The notes beneath the pieces are model-generated. The model saw only the letters and a list, made by a program, of their open reading frames with translations. It was not told where the DNA came from and did not search any database. A stretch of DNA of 64,000 bases. Source: Pseudevernia furfuracea (lineage: Eukaryota; Ascomycota; Lecanoromycetes; Lecanorales; Parmeliaceae). The DNA is taken from contig JAIUPT010000022.1 in assembly GCA_022315425.1 (NCBI GenBank), positions 434,001 through 498,000 on the forward strand, given 5' to 3'. Numbering within the stretch: position 1 is the stretch's first letter; each line of letters opens with the position of its first letter. The translations under genes were made by a program, and so were the position numbers. Positions 23,985 to 35,976 of the stretch are shown here, piece by piece.

Positions 23985-24508
23985 GGCGCCGGTTGAAGTG
24001 TCCGCAATGGAAAAAAATCGGTGTACACAGAGGGTGAGTGCTAAGATGTTCGCTATAAATTCGTATTTGGAGCGATCCGGACCCAGGTGTGGTATGTAGG
24101 ACGGAATAAAAGAGAAAATTGTCAGCGAACTTTTCCACGGAACCGCGGCAACCGCAAGCGGCGCTTAATTTCGGTACTTGAATTTCAAGTTGAAAATGAT
24201 TAAAGAGGTACCCGTTTTTATCCACCTTTACTATAGTATGTTTGTTGGGATTCCGTTCGCCATGGGGGCCAAACAGTCTTTAAGATCTCTTTCTCTTGGT
24301 GTCTTCTGGTAATCTTATGAGGATGGTCTACTTCCCTTGACCTCTCAAGATTACCTTGCCCCTTAATCTAGCTTCTACAATCACTCATTTGTCTGGGTCA
24401 CGATTTTGAGCCCGATACCACTCTTTGATCATTTTCTTAAGCGTTTGCCCTCTCTGTGCCCAGGACCACTTTTTGTGTCTGAAGCTGCAAAGGTCGTTTC
24501 CTTTCAGC
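23985..24508. promoter_or_regulatory. Divergent promoter region, SERF / RecQ
   Basis: About 520 bp lie between two start codons facing away from each other. No specific motif is claimed. Confidence 0.45.
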
Positions 24509-26221
24509 ATGTCTAAGCACACAGACCAAAAAAACCCTGTCGACATCGACTTCACTTTGCGAAGAGTGTTTGGGAAAGTCAACTTCAGGTACTTATTGTG
24601 CTTTCTCTTTCCCAAGCGTTTGCCGTTCTCTGACCGGACATCAGACCATATCAGCGTGAGATTATTACAGCGGCATTAGAGGGGCATGATGTTTTTGTCC
24701 AGGCTGGTGAGCATTATTCATCGAGACCTAGACAAGCACGCAGCTTATCTTACGGGTCAAAAACAGCTACTTCCTTTGGGTATCCGCTCCCTCGGCTTGT
24801 TTCCAAAGGCCTATTGACGTAGTCATTAGGAAGAGTCTATGCTTTCAGTTGCCTGCTATGATCGACCATGGAATCACCATTGTTGTTTCACCTCTGCTTG
24901 CTTTAATGAATAATCAAGTCGCGGCGTTACGTGCAGCGGATATACCAGTGGCGACTATCAACTCCAGCACGCTTACCGCAGATCGCAGGGACACTATGAA
25001 AGATCTCTGCTGCGGTATGCGGGATCACTCCCATTCAGTATTCCCAGCTGAGGATCAAACTGTACAGGCCACCCAATGACCCGTCTGCTATACGTCACAC
25101 CAGAGCTGGTACTAACGGAGACGTTTCGTCGAACTCTTGAAACGATTTACAGTCAAGGAGAGCTTTCTCGTATCGCTATCGACGAGGCTCACTGCATCTC
25201 TGAATGGGGTCACGACTTTCGTCCAGCGTATTGCCACCTGTCACATTTTCGTCTCGCCTACCCTACTGTTGCCGTAATGTGCCTCACAGCGTCTGCTTCG
25301 CCCTATGTTCGTGCGGACATCATTAAGACCCTCGGGCTTGACCCTGCTAATACTAAGAGTTTCGTCGCCTCAACTACTCGCTGTAACCTTATCTATGAGG
25401 TTCGCTTCACATCTGACGAGTCTGACAATCGGTTCTCATGGCTGCTTTCCTGGCTTCAGAAGATCTACGCCCGTCGTGCCAACGATCCTACCCGCTCCCA
25501 GGAGATATCCAAAGAAAACTCGACTAATCATCAGCGCCCTGACGCCATCTCTGGTATAATTTATGTCCCCTACCGCTCCGACTGCGATGCACTTTCTGCT
25601 CGCTTTCGTGAACACAATATCGGCGCTGCTCCCTATCATGCGGGGCTCTCCAACCACGAACGCAACGAATGTCAGAACAAATGGATCGCCAGTGCTCCGG
25701 GCTACGACATCATAATAGCTACGACCGCTTTCGGGATGGGCATTGACAAGCAGGATGTGAGATTCGTAGTGCACTGGAGCTTGCCGAAGAGCTTCGAAGG
25801 GTACTACCAAGAAGCTGGACGGGCAGGCAGAGATGGACGAGCTGCTAGGTGTATGATGTTCTACTCGAGAGAGGACCGCGATCGAACGGGGTATCGCATC
25901 GCGCGAGACAATGGCAACGGCGGCAATGGGCAACGCGATGGCAGCGGAGGCGGCGCAGCTAAGGACAAAGAAACACAGCTCAAGTTTCGCGCCGAATCGT
26001 TCCAAGCGCTAGTCAAGTATTGTGAGCAAACAGATCGGTGCCGGCATGTGACCATTGGCGAGTTTTTCGGGGAGCAGGGCGTTGAGCCCTGCAAACAGGG
26101 ATGTGACGTTTGCATAGAAGGACAAGGTCTGAAGAAAAGGAAGAGAGAGGGGCTCGCGAGCGAGGAATGGGTTTCTACACAGAGGCAACGTGAAGATTTC
26201 TACGGAGATGGCTATGACTAA
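24509..26221 (+). CDS. Compact RecQ-family DNA helicase
   Basis: This is a five-exon model: 24509-24588, 24645-24706, 24767-24779, 24830-25014, 25068-26221, giving 497 residues. Exon 3 is 13 nt and supplies most of the Walker A motif ATSFGKS (residues 48-54). Further motifs are DEAH followed by CISEWGHDFR (from residue 152), TTAFGMGIDKQDVRF, and QEAGRAGRDGR (about 361-371). A Cys-rich RecQ zinc-binding segment lies at about 432-462. There is no obvious winged-helix or HRDC domain and no long N-terminal region, so it is far shorter than Sgs1/BLM-type proteins. 3'-5' DNA unwinding is expected from the family. A glycine-rich insert (about 396-410) is unusual. Confidence 0.87.
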
Positions 26222-26523
26222 ATGGGGTTTGACCGCGGATGGAAGATGGTCACTGCATACTCCACAATGAAGCTGGCTTGTATTGAAACGTTGAAGTAGA
26301 TCGGTATGTATTGCATCGCATGCATACAAACGGGCTCACGCTTAGCAAGTTTCAGATCTGACCAAACTCCTCGCCTTCGCACGTGGTGTCTGAAGAATAC
26401 TTCGTGTTCCTTCCGGTTCCCCAAAAGTCATCTCAATCTAGCAAGTGCAAGGCAAGGAACCGAAGCTAGCGAGAATGGCGATGCGACTTTGCCTAATTTT
26501 GTCCTCCTACACATCCGCCTAAC
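26222..26523. other. Intergenic, convergent
   Basis: This is shared 3' sequence of the RecQ and KH-protein genes. No feature was seen. Confidence 0.5.
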
Positions 26524-28487
26524 TTACATGCCTGGTGGCGGCGGGACCTGTTTCGTTTTTCGTCAGCAGCAATAATATCCACTTACGCGAATGCACGAGG
26601 ATTCAAGCCTACCGAATTATAGCCCCCGTTCGCAGCGGGAGGAGACGCACTGGGCGGTGGCGGTGGTGGCGCATCGTCATTTGGAGGAGCAGGCGGAGCC
26701 GAGCCCGGAGCACCTGACTGTTGTGCAGCTTGTTGCTGGTAGTACTGATAGTATGCCATATAATTCTGATAACCACCATAAGCGGCATAAGGATCTTGGT
26801 TGCCGTAATATTGGGCGTAACTAGCAGTGTAATCTGTCGGACTGCTGGCCCCTGGAGGGCCGGGTGTCACTGGGGTCGCAGTGGCCACTGGAGATTGCGC
26901 TCCTCCATATGACCCGTAACCACCTCCATAGCTCTGACGGTCGCCTCCTTGCTGATAGCCGTAACCGCGTTGTTGGGGTGGGTTCTCCTTGAAGCGAGCG
27001 TACTGCTCTTTCACGTTCTGGAGTAATGATTCGCAGAGATCTTTCGCGTGCTGGACTTCTGCGGGATCGGGTCCACTGACCATCATCAGTATGAGAGCTT
27101 TATTTGGATCAGCAGCTTAACAGGACCTACGCTACATGGAGATACATCGGTTCATCGCTCTCTTGGTTTGTGCCATGCTCTATAAAGCCAGAATTGCGGC
27201 CTTTGATTTGGACACGGCAGCGAGTTTCTTGCTGGATATGCTTGACGTAAGCACCACCGTGGCCTACCACCTGGGCCCTGAGGTTGAAACCAGGGATTGG
27301 CTCGAGATCAATGGGAATGCGCTCTTCAGGCCATTTGCGCTTCAGGCTGTTAGCTTGCCCGGGCATTTGCGGATATGGGCTTACTCGTCCAAACTCATCA
27401 CGCTCGACTTGATCTGGCTCTCTACGTCTGAAACGTCTCTCATCCACAAGGTTGGGCAACTCTTGCTTCATGAGCTCATTAACTTTCTCCACCGCTTTCT
27501 CAAGACCGTCTTTCGAAGTGCTGGTAATGTGAAGATAGAGGGGCGGATTCTATTGGGATAAGTACTCAAGCTTCATCACCAAATGATAGAGACTTACCGC
27601 CGCAGTGGCCATGCTTTTGTCGGGGTAATAGTTTCCTCGGGTGGTGACATCTTTACACTATGAGCTTCTGTACTTCAAAATCTGTAAGTTGTCAGGTATA
27701 GCGTACCGGCGCCTGTCTCTTCTTTAATCTAGATGTCACGCAGTGGTGGTCAGCAGATGCCAAAGAGGGGTTGCAGAGTGCTATATCAGCCCATTGTAAG
27801 CTTCGAACAGTCTCCCGCCAAAGGTAATGAATAGGAATATAGAACCGCATCAATGCGACATGAATATTTGAACGCCGGCACCTGGGAGTATCAGTGGATA
27901 TGACAAGAATAATTACCATCTTCTGTGTTGAGCCCTTGGTCAGCGTGTATCGGTTTCGTAGATCATTGACTTCAATGTCCTTGATGTAGTCCCCATCTGC
28001 AATGTACATGTCGCCATTGATATTACTGGTGCTCGAGCCAGCGTTTGGGTTGGGCGAAGATGCTTTCGCTACTGGGCTTTCTGTCTGAGACATTGTTAGA
28101 TAATGTGGAGTTTTCTGAGCCGAGCAGTAGCTCACGGCACGGATCGGAGGAACATCGACATGCTGTATGCCTTTCTTGGCCTGTATCGAGGCATTTATTC
28201 GAGCTGCGGCGGCCGCTAAGTGAAGTATTAGTTTGTCACCATTGGCCAAGATGGTCAAGCTTACCGGCTGCAGCAGCTGGGTCGAGCGGAGTTTTAGGAG
28301 TTTTTCTGTCCTCTGCTCCAGGGCTAAAAGGGGTCTTTGGAGCCAAAGGACTGCGGCTTCGTTGTGTCTCCGAGGTCTTGCTAGTAGGGGAACGCGAGCG
28401 TCTGTCAAAGCGTGAAGAACGTTTCACGTCAGGCTCTGTCTGGTCAAATCTAGAGCGTTTCGAAACTTTGCGTTCCTCGTCTGCCAT
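26524..28487 (-). CDS. KH-domain RNA-binding protein (KHDC4/BLOM7-like)
   Basis: This is an eight-exon model: 28487-28265, 28215-28136, 28084-27917, 27728-27707 (22 nt), 27650-27598, 27549-27131, 27075-26613, 26547-26524, giving 483 residues. An N-terminal RS/basic region is followed by a KH-like unit (RYTLTKGSTQKMIKEETGAD, continued to PPLYLHI). A second KH unit carries the loop VVGHGGAYVKHI, and the tail is Tyr/Gly/Pro-rich, ending VPPPPGM. Human KHDC4 works in pre-mRNA splicing and small RNA contexts. The last donor was chosen at GTAGGC because only that joins in frame to the conserved VPPPPGM end. It shares a 267-bp divergent promoter with MTR4. Confidence 0.87.
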
Positions 28488-28754
28488 TTCAAGATGGTGT
28501 AGAGATAGCTAAGTTCAAATTTGCTACTTTTTGTCGAGGTTGTAAATTGTGACTTTTTGGATGCGGAGGTCGAGAGTGAACAAAGTGAAATTCCCGGTCG
28601 GCTATTTTTCGGCGCCATTTCAGCACTAGTAGATAGTTTCATGAATACGAGTAAGGTACCTTATGGAAGTTCAACACTCAGCGCGACACTACAACACTCG
28701 AAAGGCAAACTGATTCGCAGTCCTTGACCTTATGATTGCTTTGAAAATACCGGA
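28488..28754. promoter_or_regulatory. Short bidirectional promoter, KH protein / MTR4
   Basis: 267 bp separate the two start codons of two RNA-metabolism genes pointing away from each other. Co-regulation is a reasonable inference but untested. Confidence 0.55.
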
Positions 28755-31700
28755 ATGGACGAACTCTTCGATGTCTTCGACGATCAGTCAACTGGTGGAA
28801 AGCCCCAAAGCAGCAAGCAAAAGCCGCGCAAAGACAAGAGCAAGAAGAGACTGGCCAGTGGAGAGGCCAAGAACATCAACGGAAATCTTAATGGCGGCGA
28901 GGACGTCTCTATGATCGAGGCTGCAGAGCATGACCAGCCCACACAAGAAACGAATGGAGATAGCCAACCGGAGGCCAAGCGACAGCGGAAGGATGTTGAA
29001 GCAGAGCCCCTAGTTACAGACACGTTCGAGACAGAGCAATCAAGAGAAGTAGCTGCATCTGCTGGGCTTCAGGCAGCAAAAGAAGGTACTGCGGTCGTCT
29101 TGTCCCATCAGGTCAGACATCAAGTCGCTCTTCCCCCGGACTACGACTATGTGCCCATTTCAGAACATAAAGCTCCAGAGACGCCAGCACGCACATGGTC
29201 TTTCACCCTGGATCCTTTTCAACAGGTATCTATAGCGTCAATTGAACGAGGAGAGAGTGTGCTAGTGTCCGCCCACACCAGTGCTGGAAAAACTGTGGTT
29301 GCAGAGTATGCAATTGCCCAGAGCTTGAAGAACAATCAAAGAGTCATCTACACGAGTCCGATCAAAGCGTTGAGCAATCAAAAGTACCGAGAATTCGCTG
29401 CAGAATTTGGAGATGTAGGCTTGATGACTGGGGATGTGACTATCAACCCAACGGCAACATGTCTGGTCATGACTACGGAGATTCTTCGGTCCATGCTCTA
29501 CAGAGGCTCTGAAATCATGCGAGAAGTGGCGTGGGTGGTTTTCGACGAGATTCACTACCTGCGAGACAAAGCCCGTGGTGTAGTGTGGGAAGAGACCATC
29601 ATACTTTTACCTGATAAAGTCCGCTATGTCTTTCTCTCGGCCACAATACCAAATGCAATGCAATTTGCAGAATGGATTACCAAGACACACGGCCAGCCTG
29701 TCCATGTCGTCTACACCGACTTTCGACCAACCCCTTTACAGCATTACTTCTTCCCAGCTGGAGCCGATGGTATCCACTTGGTCGTTGACGAGAAGGGTGT
29801 TTTCCGCGAAGATAATTTCAACAAAGCTATGACCACTATAGCGGACAAGCAAGGTGATGACCCTGCAGACGCAATGGCAAAGCGGAAGGGCAAAGGCAGG
29901 GACAAGAGGCTGAACAAGGGTGGAACGAAAGGCCCTTCTGACATATATAAAATCATAAAGATGATCATGATGAAGAGCTATAATCCCGTCATCGTCTTCA
30001 GCTTCAGTAAGAATTTGTGCGAAGCATACGCTCTTCAGATGAGCAATCTTACTTTCAATGAGAAATCCGAGAAGGACATGGTCGAGAAAGTCTTCAACAG
30101 CGCTCTGGAGATGCTGACCGAAGAAGACAAGCAACTACCGCAGATCCAGAACATCCTTCCATTGCTGAAGCGCGGAATTGGAATTCATCATTCTGGACTA
30201 CTGCCAATTTTAAAGGAGACCATCGAAATTCTTTTCCAGGAAGGACTCATTAAGGTACTCTTTGCAACAGAAACCTTTTCGATCGGTCTGAACATGCCTG
30301 CAAAGACTGTGGTTTTCACGAGTGTTCGCAAATTTGATGGTGTCTCACAGCGATGGGTAAGCCCCTCAGAATTTGTTCAAATGTCAGGGCGCGCTGGTCG
30401 ACGTGGTCTTGATGATCGAGGCATTGTTATCATGATGATCGACGAGAAAATGGAACCTGCCATTGCCAAAGAGATCGTTCGCGGAGAGCAAGATAAGCTG
30501 AACTCGGCGTTCTATCTCGGATACAATATGATCCTGAATTTGATGAGGGTCGAAGGCATATCTCCTGAGTTCATGCTTGAGCGATGTTTTTACCAATTCC
30601 AGAACACCGCAAGTGTATCAGGGCTTGAGAAAGAGTTGCACGATCTAGAGACACAGTGGTCGAACATGCAAATTGTCGATGAGGGAACAATTCGAGAGTA
30701 TTACGACTTGCGAAAACAGTTGGATAGCCACTCAAAAGACATGCGCGATGTCATCAACCACCCCAACTATTGCCTGCAGTTCATGCAATCCGGTCGCCTC
30801 GTAAGAATAAAGCACAACGACAACGACTTTGGCTGGGGCGCGGTTGTCAACTTTACCCCAAGAAAACCTGGCAAGGACCAAAAAGCCGAAGACATTACAC
30901 CGCAGCAATCCTACGTCATAGACGTACTCTTGCAAGTGACGGACATCTCATCAAATGGCACACGAACTTTTCAGGACCTGCCGCAAGGGGTCCAACCAGC
31001 AGTTGATGGGGGAAAGTCAAAGATGGAAGTCGTGCCAATTTTGTTGTCGTGCGTCGAGTCCATTGGTCATGTTCGAATCTTCTTGCCTGCGGACCTGAAA
31101 TCAGCCGATCAGCGCAACACTGCGAAGAAGTCCATTGATGAGGTGAAGCGAAGGTTCCCGGATGGGATAGCTGTACTTGACCCTATCGAGAACATGGGCA
31201 TCACAGATGCTTCATTCAAGGACACGCTAAGGGTACGTTTCACTCGTATGGAGTATTCGTATTGTGCTAAACGGTCTACAGAAGATTGAAGTGCTTGAGT
31301 CTCACCTACTTACTAATCCGCTACACAATTCTCCCCGTTTGCCAGATCTCTACAATCAATACGCGGAAAAGGTCGGATTATCGGATAAGATCAAGAACGT
31401 CAAGAAGCAAATCACTGCTGCCCTTTCAATCATGCAGCTTGATGAGCTGAAATGCCGGAAGCGTGTCCTCCGCCGCTTCGGATTCATCAACGATGCCGAA
31501 GTCGTCCAGCTCAAAGCTCGCGTCGCCTGCGAGATTAGTACCGGCGATGAGCTTCTACTCAGCGAACTCCTCTTCGATCGCTTCTTCAACGAACTCTCAC
31601 CTGAAATGTGTGCTGCGGTATTGAGCTGCTTCATCTTTGAAGAAAAGTCCGATGCGCCTGCACTGAAAGAAGAGCTTGCCAAGCCATTCCGTGAAATCCA

Positions 31701-32022
31701 AGCCAAAGCAAGAACAATAGCAAAAGTATCCGTTGAGAGCAAAATGCGAGTAGTTGAAGATGAGTACTTGGCTTTATTCAAGTGGCAGCTCATGGAAGTT
31801 GTTTTTGCATGGGCACATGGAAGGTCCTTTGCAGAGATATGTAAGATGACTGACGTCTATGAAGGCAGCCTAATTCGTCTCTTCAGAAGGCTTGAAGAGC
31901 TCTTGAGACAGATGGCCCAAGCTGCCAAGATGATGGGTAGTGATGACTTGGAGAAGAAGTTCGAGGAATCATTGACAAAAGTTAAAAGAGATATAGTTGC
32001 AGCACAGTCGCTTTACTTATGA
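28755..32022 (+). CDS. MTR4: Exosome RNA helicase Mtr4
   Basis: This is a two-exon model: 28755-31232 and 31282-32022, giving 1072 residues, the size of yeast Mtr4. The N-terminal about 110 residues are charged and disordered. Helicase motifs follow: SAHTSAGKT (about 170), FDEIHYLRD (DExH, about 264), FLSATIPN, and [10 protein letters not shown] (about 540). Then comes the arch/KOW insertion region (GWGAVVNF at about 690) and a C-terminal DSHCT helical bundle. Mtr4 feeds structured RNAs to the nuclear exosome as part of TRAMP or with other adaptors. The intron is 49 nt and joins LR to KIEVLE. Confidence 0.96.
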
Positions 32023-32855
32023 AGCGTCGGATTGTTTTCAACTAGATTAGTACTGTTTGTGGCCTTTTGGTCATGACACCACGATTTTGAGCAGGGCACT
32101 TGGTTGGTACACCAGATGCAGATGTGAGCGTTTTTAGCATAGCGGATGCTGCATATAGACGGCAGGTCAATAGGAAGACAACAACCCACAAACTTTCGCC
32201 TCTACAGGTACGACACCGACCTGACGACCAATTATGAGAATACAGCAAGAGAACGCTGAACATTGGGTAGAAGGCCTTTAGAAGCCATGTTGAAGATTTC
32301 AAGCATGAGATCAACAACGCGGGTTTGTGGTCTTGTACCCAGAAATCTGCTAAGCTCATGGTAAGGTCGAATATGCAAAAGATTGGATTCGTTTGAGACA
32401 CTGGCGGAAATGGTATGTATATATGCAGTGTTCATGCATGCCCTTGCAATCCCTGCAACGTCGGGCAGAGCAGAGAATAAAAAGCATGGACATGGGGTGG
32501 AAGTAATTACAAGATGGGTATTCTAGCGGTTGCTTGCCCAGTAGATAAATGTGTTTGTGTGAGAGTGAAAGAAAGTAGTGTTGTTTGTTGTATCATCATC
32601 ACGACATGCTCTCATGTTTGACACTCACACGAATCCTCGATCATCAGTGTGAGTGGGAAAGCACCAGTGTTATTACAGTGCCAAGCATGGACCTTCGACA
32701 CTTTCCGAGCGACTACTCGTAATAAATAATACGAGTACCGAGTACCTTAAGTAACTATCCACCCCCACTTCTTCTTCTTCCACTTCCGTCTACTTTATAC
32801 CTTCCTTACCCTCAAAGGATCTTCGGTCTGAGGGTCACATATTACTCCTGCAGCT
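32023..32855. other. Intergenic, tandem genes
   Basis: About 830 bp comprise the MTR4 3' region and Sts1 promoter. Short pyrimidine-rich tracts (CTTCTTCTTC near 32768) lie close to the Sts1 start. No gene was seen. Confidence 0.5.
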
Positions 32856-33846
32856 ATGAATGTTCTTGCTACACCTCCACCTCCCCATCATTTTTCCAAC
32901 CCACGTCTCTCGCCCTCCCGCTCAAGTCCGCCTTTCCCACTTTTCCGCCTGGAAAACAAAGCTAATTGACCTAACAGTGTCGTCTTATACTCCCACCGCC
33001 TCTGTCAGCCGGAAACGAAAAGTAGAAGACGATGAGCCTCAAGCCGAAGACAGAATGTCCTTTTCCCCTTCCATTTCTCCAGTCCCACATACGCGCCCAC
33101 TACCCGCCTATCGACACGCCAAGAGACCCAGGTCAGGTCCTGTCGGCAGAGCACTTGCCCTGCCCAGACTTTTAGAGACATTAGATGCCGACTCGCTACG
33201 GGCTGTTCTACAGTCCCTCTGCACAAGGCATCCTGAAATAGGCACCGAAGTTGAACACACAGCACCCAGGCCCAGTGTTCCATCAGCCCTTAACGTCCTC
33301 AAGAACTACGAATCAGCTTTACAAGCCTCCTTTCCCTTCGGTGGTGACTCATCTTCGGACTATGCGTACAATCGAGTGCGAGAATCTCTCATGGCTCTCC
33401 TCGACGCTCTTGCTGACTTCACGCCACATTTTCTGCCACCGAACGAAACCCAGGCATCCCAGTCCCTTACCTTTCTCGATGGAGCAACAGATTTCATCCA
33501 TAGACTACCAGACTGGTCCTCCTTCCAAAACAGTCTACACAAGCACAACGCTTACGAAGAGATCTCTGGAGCCTGGGTATTAGCTATAAGGGAAGCAGCA
33601 AAGAGGGCCGGAGGTATGCAATTACAATATGGAGGATGGGATCAGAAGCTGGCAAAGCACAACCAGCAAGCGAGTGGGAAGCTTCAGGATGCTGTGAATG
33701 AGCTCAGTGCAAACATCGGGTGGATGGGTGGTCAGCCTCAAGCCCAGCAGCACGGGAGCCGGGGGGATGAAATAAATTCCGTGAGACAGGAGCTCTTGGC
33801 CGGAACTTACGGCAAAAATTTGCCCGTACATGTTGGACCGTGGTAA
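32856..33846 (+). CDS. STS1: Nuclear proteasome tethering factor Sts1/Cut8
   Basis: This is a two-exon model: 32856-32925 and 32978-33846, giving 312 residues. Joining gives [20 protein letters not shown], the conserved N-terminal pattern with a bipartite-like basic NLS. The donor is an unusual GTCCGC, chosen because it alone restores this motif and frame. The body has [19 protein letters not shown] and [17 protein letters not shown], typical of Cut8, which anchors 26S proteasomes at or in the nucleus. The C-terminus ends LPVHVGPW. Confidence 0.9.
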
Positions 33847-34371
33847 TAGCGGGAAAGACCAAGTTAATTATGCATTTGGGAACCACATGCGTCGGTTGAG
33901 CCGGTTCGAATTGCGGTCAAAGGACCTAGGAGCGTAATGCATAGCGAGGAATAGGCGTGTTAGGCATGACATTGGTCCCTTGTGTTCATAGCAGGCGTTG
34001 CATTTAAGAGCGAGATCGTTGGGTTTACGGCATTGCATGCCTGGCATGGTGGACTACCTCCACCAGCGTTCTTTGATAGCGATATGGCATGGTAGTGAGT
34101 CAAGAAGCCATCTTGTGTTGTTCTAGCCTAATCAGTGATTTACTGTGTAGGTCTCTTCCCTAAAATGCGTTGAATGACAGAGTGTTGCTCCTGCCTTATT
34201 AACCACTCTCAGAGTCGTGAAGCCATGAACCATGAACCATGAACCATGAACCATGAACCATGAACCATGAACCCCACTCCCTCATGCCAGAACCTCTGAC
34301 TTGACGGCAGCATTACAACGCCCAACTTCTTTACAGTTTTACTTGCATCTAGCACAACATCAGTGGGGACA
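33847..34371. other. Intergenic with heptamer repeat
   Basis: This lies between Sts1 and the DUF7918 gene. A 7-bp tandem repeat (ATGAACC units) runs at about 34223-34271; otherwise featureless. Confidence 0.55.
34223..34271. repeat. Heptanucleotide repeat (ATGAACC)n
   Basis: About seven perfect tandem copies of a 7-bp unit lie upstream of the DUF7918 gene. Each contains an ATG. Confidence 0.9.
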
Positions 34372-35514
34372 ATGGCAATACTTCAAGGATCGATGGTGTT
34401 GATCGAAGTGAACGGAAACAGCTTGCGTGAATACCGTGATCATGAGTGTCAAGAAGTCCGTCTGGATTCAATTTCAAATTACATCGAGTCCTTTTCTGGC
34501 GCCGCGTTCGCAGTCAGAGTTTCCCTGCCAAAGATTTTCTCGTTCACTTCTGATGCACTGGGCGTCTTTCTGTATCTGGACGGTACACACCTCGAGAGCG
34601 GCATTTTTAAGAAAGGGTTACACGACTACAGGCTCAAAGGCACATTCGGAGTCGGCGAAGGAGCATTTGGATACAAGGAGTTCACTTTCAACGAAATCAA
34701 ACGTCCGTTGTCTACTGCCGTTTACAATTGAACGCTAACCAGCTGACGTCTGAATCATAGTCGAAGAATCCTCCACGTCAAAGGCAAAGGATACAGGAAG
34801 ACCTAGTTTCGCCTATCTGGGAACTATCGCTGTCTAATTCTTTCGCATGCGTATGGTTGGTCCTCGGATCAAAGAGGGAGGCAGCCGATCTTCGGCACTA
34901 GGTCTCCCAGATGACCTGCGAGTGTCTGAGAAGGAGCTCAAAGGCAGGAGTGTCACGCACAATGCCAAGTTGGGATACTCCAGATTAGGGGCCTTCAAAC
35001 GTTCGGCAGGACGAGACTTCATGCGGACAGAATATATGGACGGAGAGACGTCTCCTCTCGCGGTCTCCAAATTCAAGTACTGCTCCAGGAGTGGGTTCAT
35101 GGATTGGTGTCTCGTTGGAAGGGCGCAGGTCCTGACGCCTTACAGGGGCCTTGCAAGGTTTGCTCCTTATACCTCGAACGCCAAACCCTCCTAGATCCAC
35201 CACTCCTGTCCCATTGGAAGGACGTCCATTTGAAGAGCCAAATGCGGCGGAGAAAGACGGGCTTGTGAGAAGGCAGCAGGTGCTTCCTCGCGATCAAGGA
35301 AATACTCACGGGCTGTTGCTGAGGGAGTACTTAGGCAAGGTATAGAGTGCAGCACGAAAGCCGTGTCAAGTTGGAAAGTGGCGTCAAGATGGGGCGAGAC
35401 GTCAAACGGGAGCGCGATGAAGAGTATAAGGAGATGATGGCATCAGCGTCGGCGAAGAAGGTCAAAGGTCCCATTGCGAACGGGGAAACCGTGGAGTTTT
35501 CAGACGAGGACTGA
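34372..35514 (+). pseudogene. DUF7918-family gene with an in-frame stop
   Basis: I model four exons: 34372-34702, 34761-35090, 35146-35279, 35335-35514. Together they restore the whole fungal DUF7918 pattern: an N-terminal beta domain (MVLIEVNGNSLREY), then GTIAV and FFRMR, EKELKGRSVTHNAKLG, SPLAVSKFKYCSRRALQGLL, and a charged tail (KRERDEEYK) ending FSDED. The single defect is TAA at 34835-34837 between GTIAV and FFRMR, where CAA is expected: a CpA-to-TpA change like RIP. All other exons remain open, so inactivation would be recent. Intron retention at 34703 gives a 120-residue truncated product ending at 34731. Family function is unknown. Confidence 0.7.
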
Positions 35515-35976
35515 AAGAAAGAGGCTGGAGAAGCGCAGCAGAACAGCGTTGCAGTAGGCTTAAGCTTGTTTGCACAGAGATAGAGATGCACTATTCTCAC
35601 GTGGAATCGGCCATCTTGGCTATTTGCCTGTATCGTGATCAGATGCTACGAATGTTTGCCAGCGTTGTCATCAAGCTATTTACTTGATTGCTAATGTACT
35701 CTAGAATGGAGCATCGCTGGCTGATCTCAATCATAGAACGCGTATCTACAGTATTCGTGGTGGTAGCAGATATTTCAAAGACGTTCCAAGCGCTCAACGG
35801 GGGTATCTTTCCAGAGGCTCCAATGCTCCGTCCAGCTCCAACGCTAAAAAATGCAAAGAAAAGCAAAGGCTATTGCTGTAAAATGGCAGTTAAATCACCA
35901 TGAAGAAGCTCGCGGGCTATCCGCTACAATCCCCATACTCGGACATCATGGACGCGTAAGATCTTTGTAGGAGATC
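35515..35976. other. Intergenic, convergent
   Basis: This is shared 3' sequence of the DUF7918 gene and SOG2. No gene was seen. Confidence 0.5.

Noticed and set aside
33903..33915. Second tRNA-like GGTTCGAAT motif
   Set aside because: No matching acceptor stem or A box upstream.
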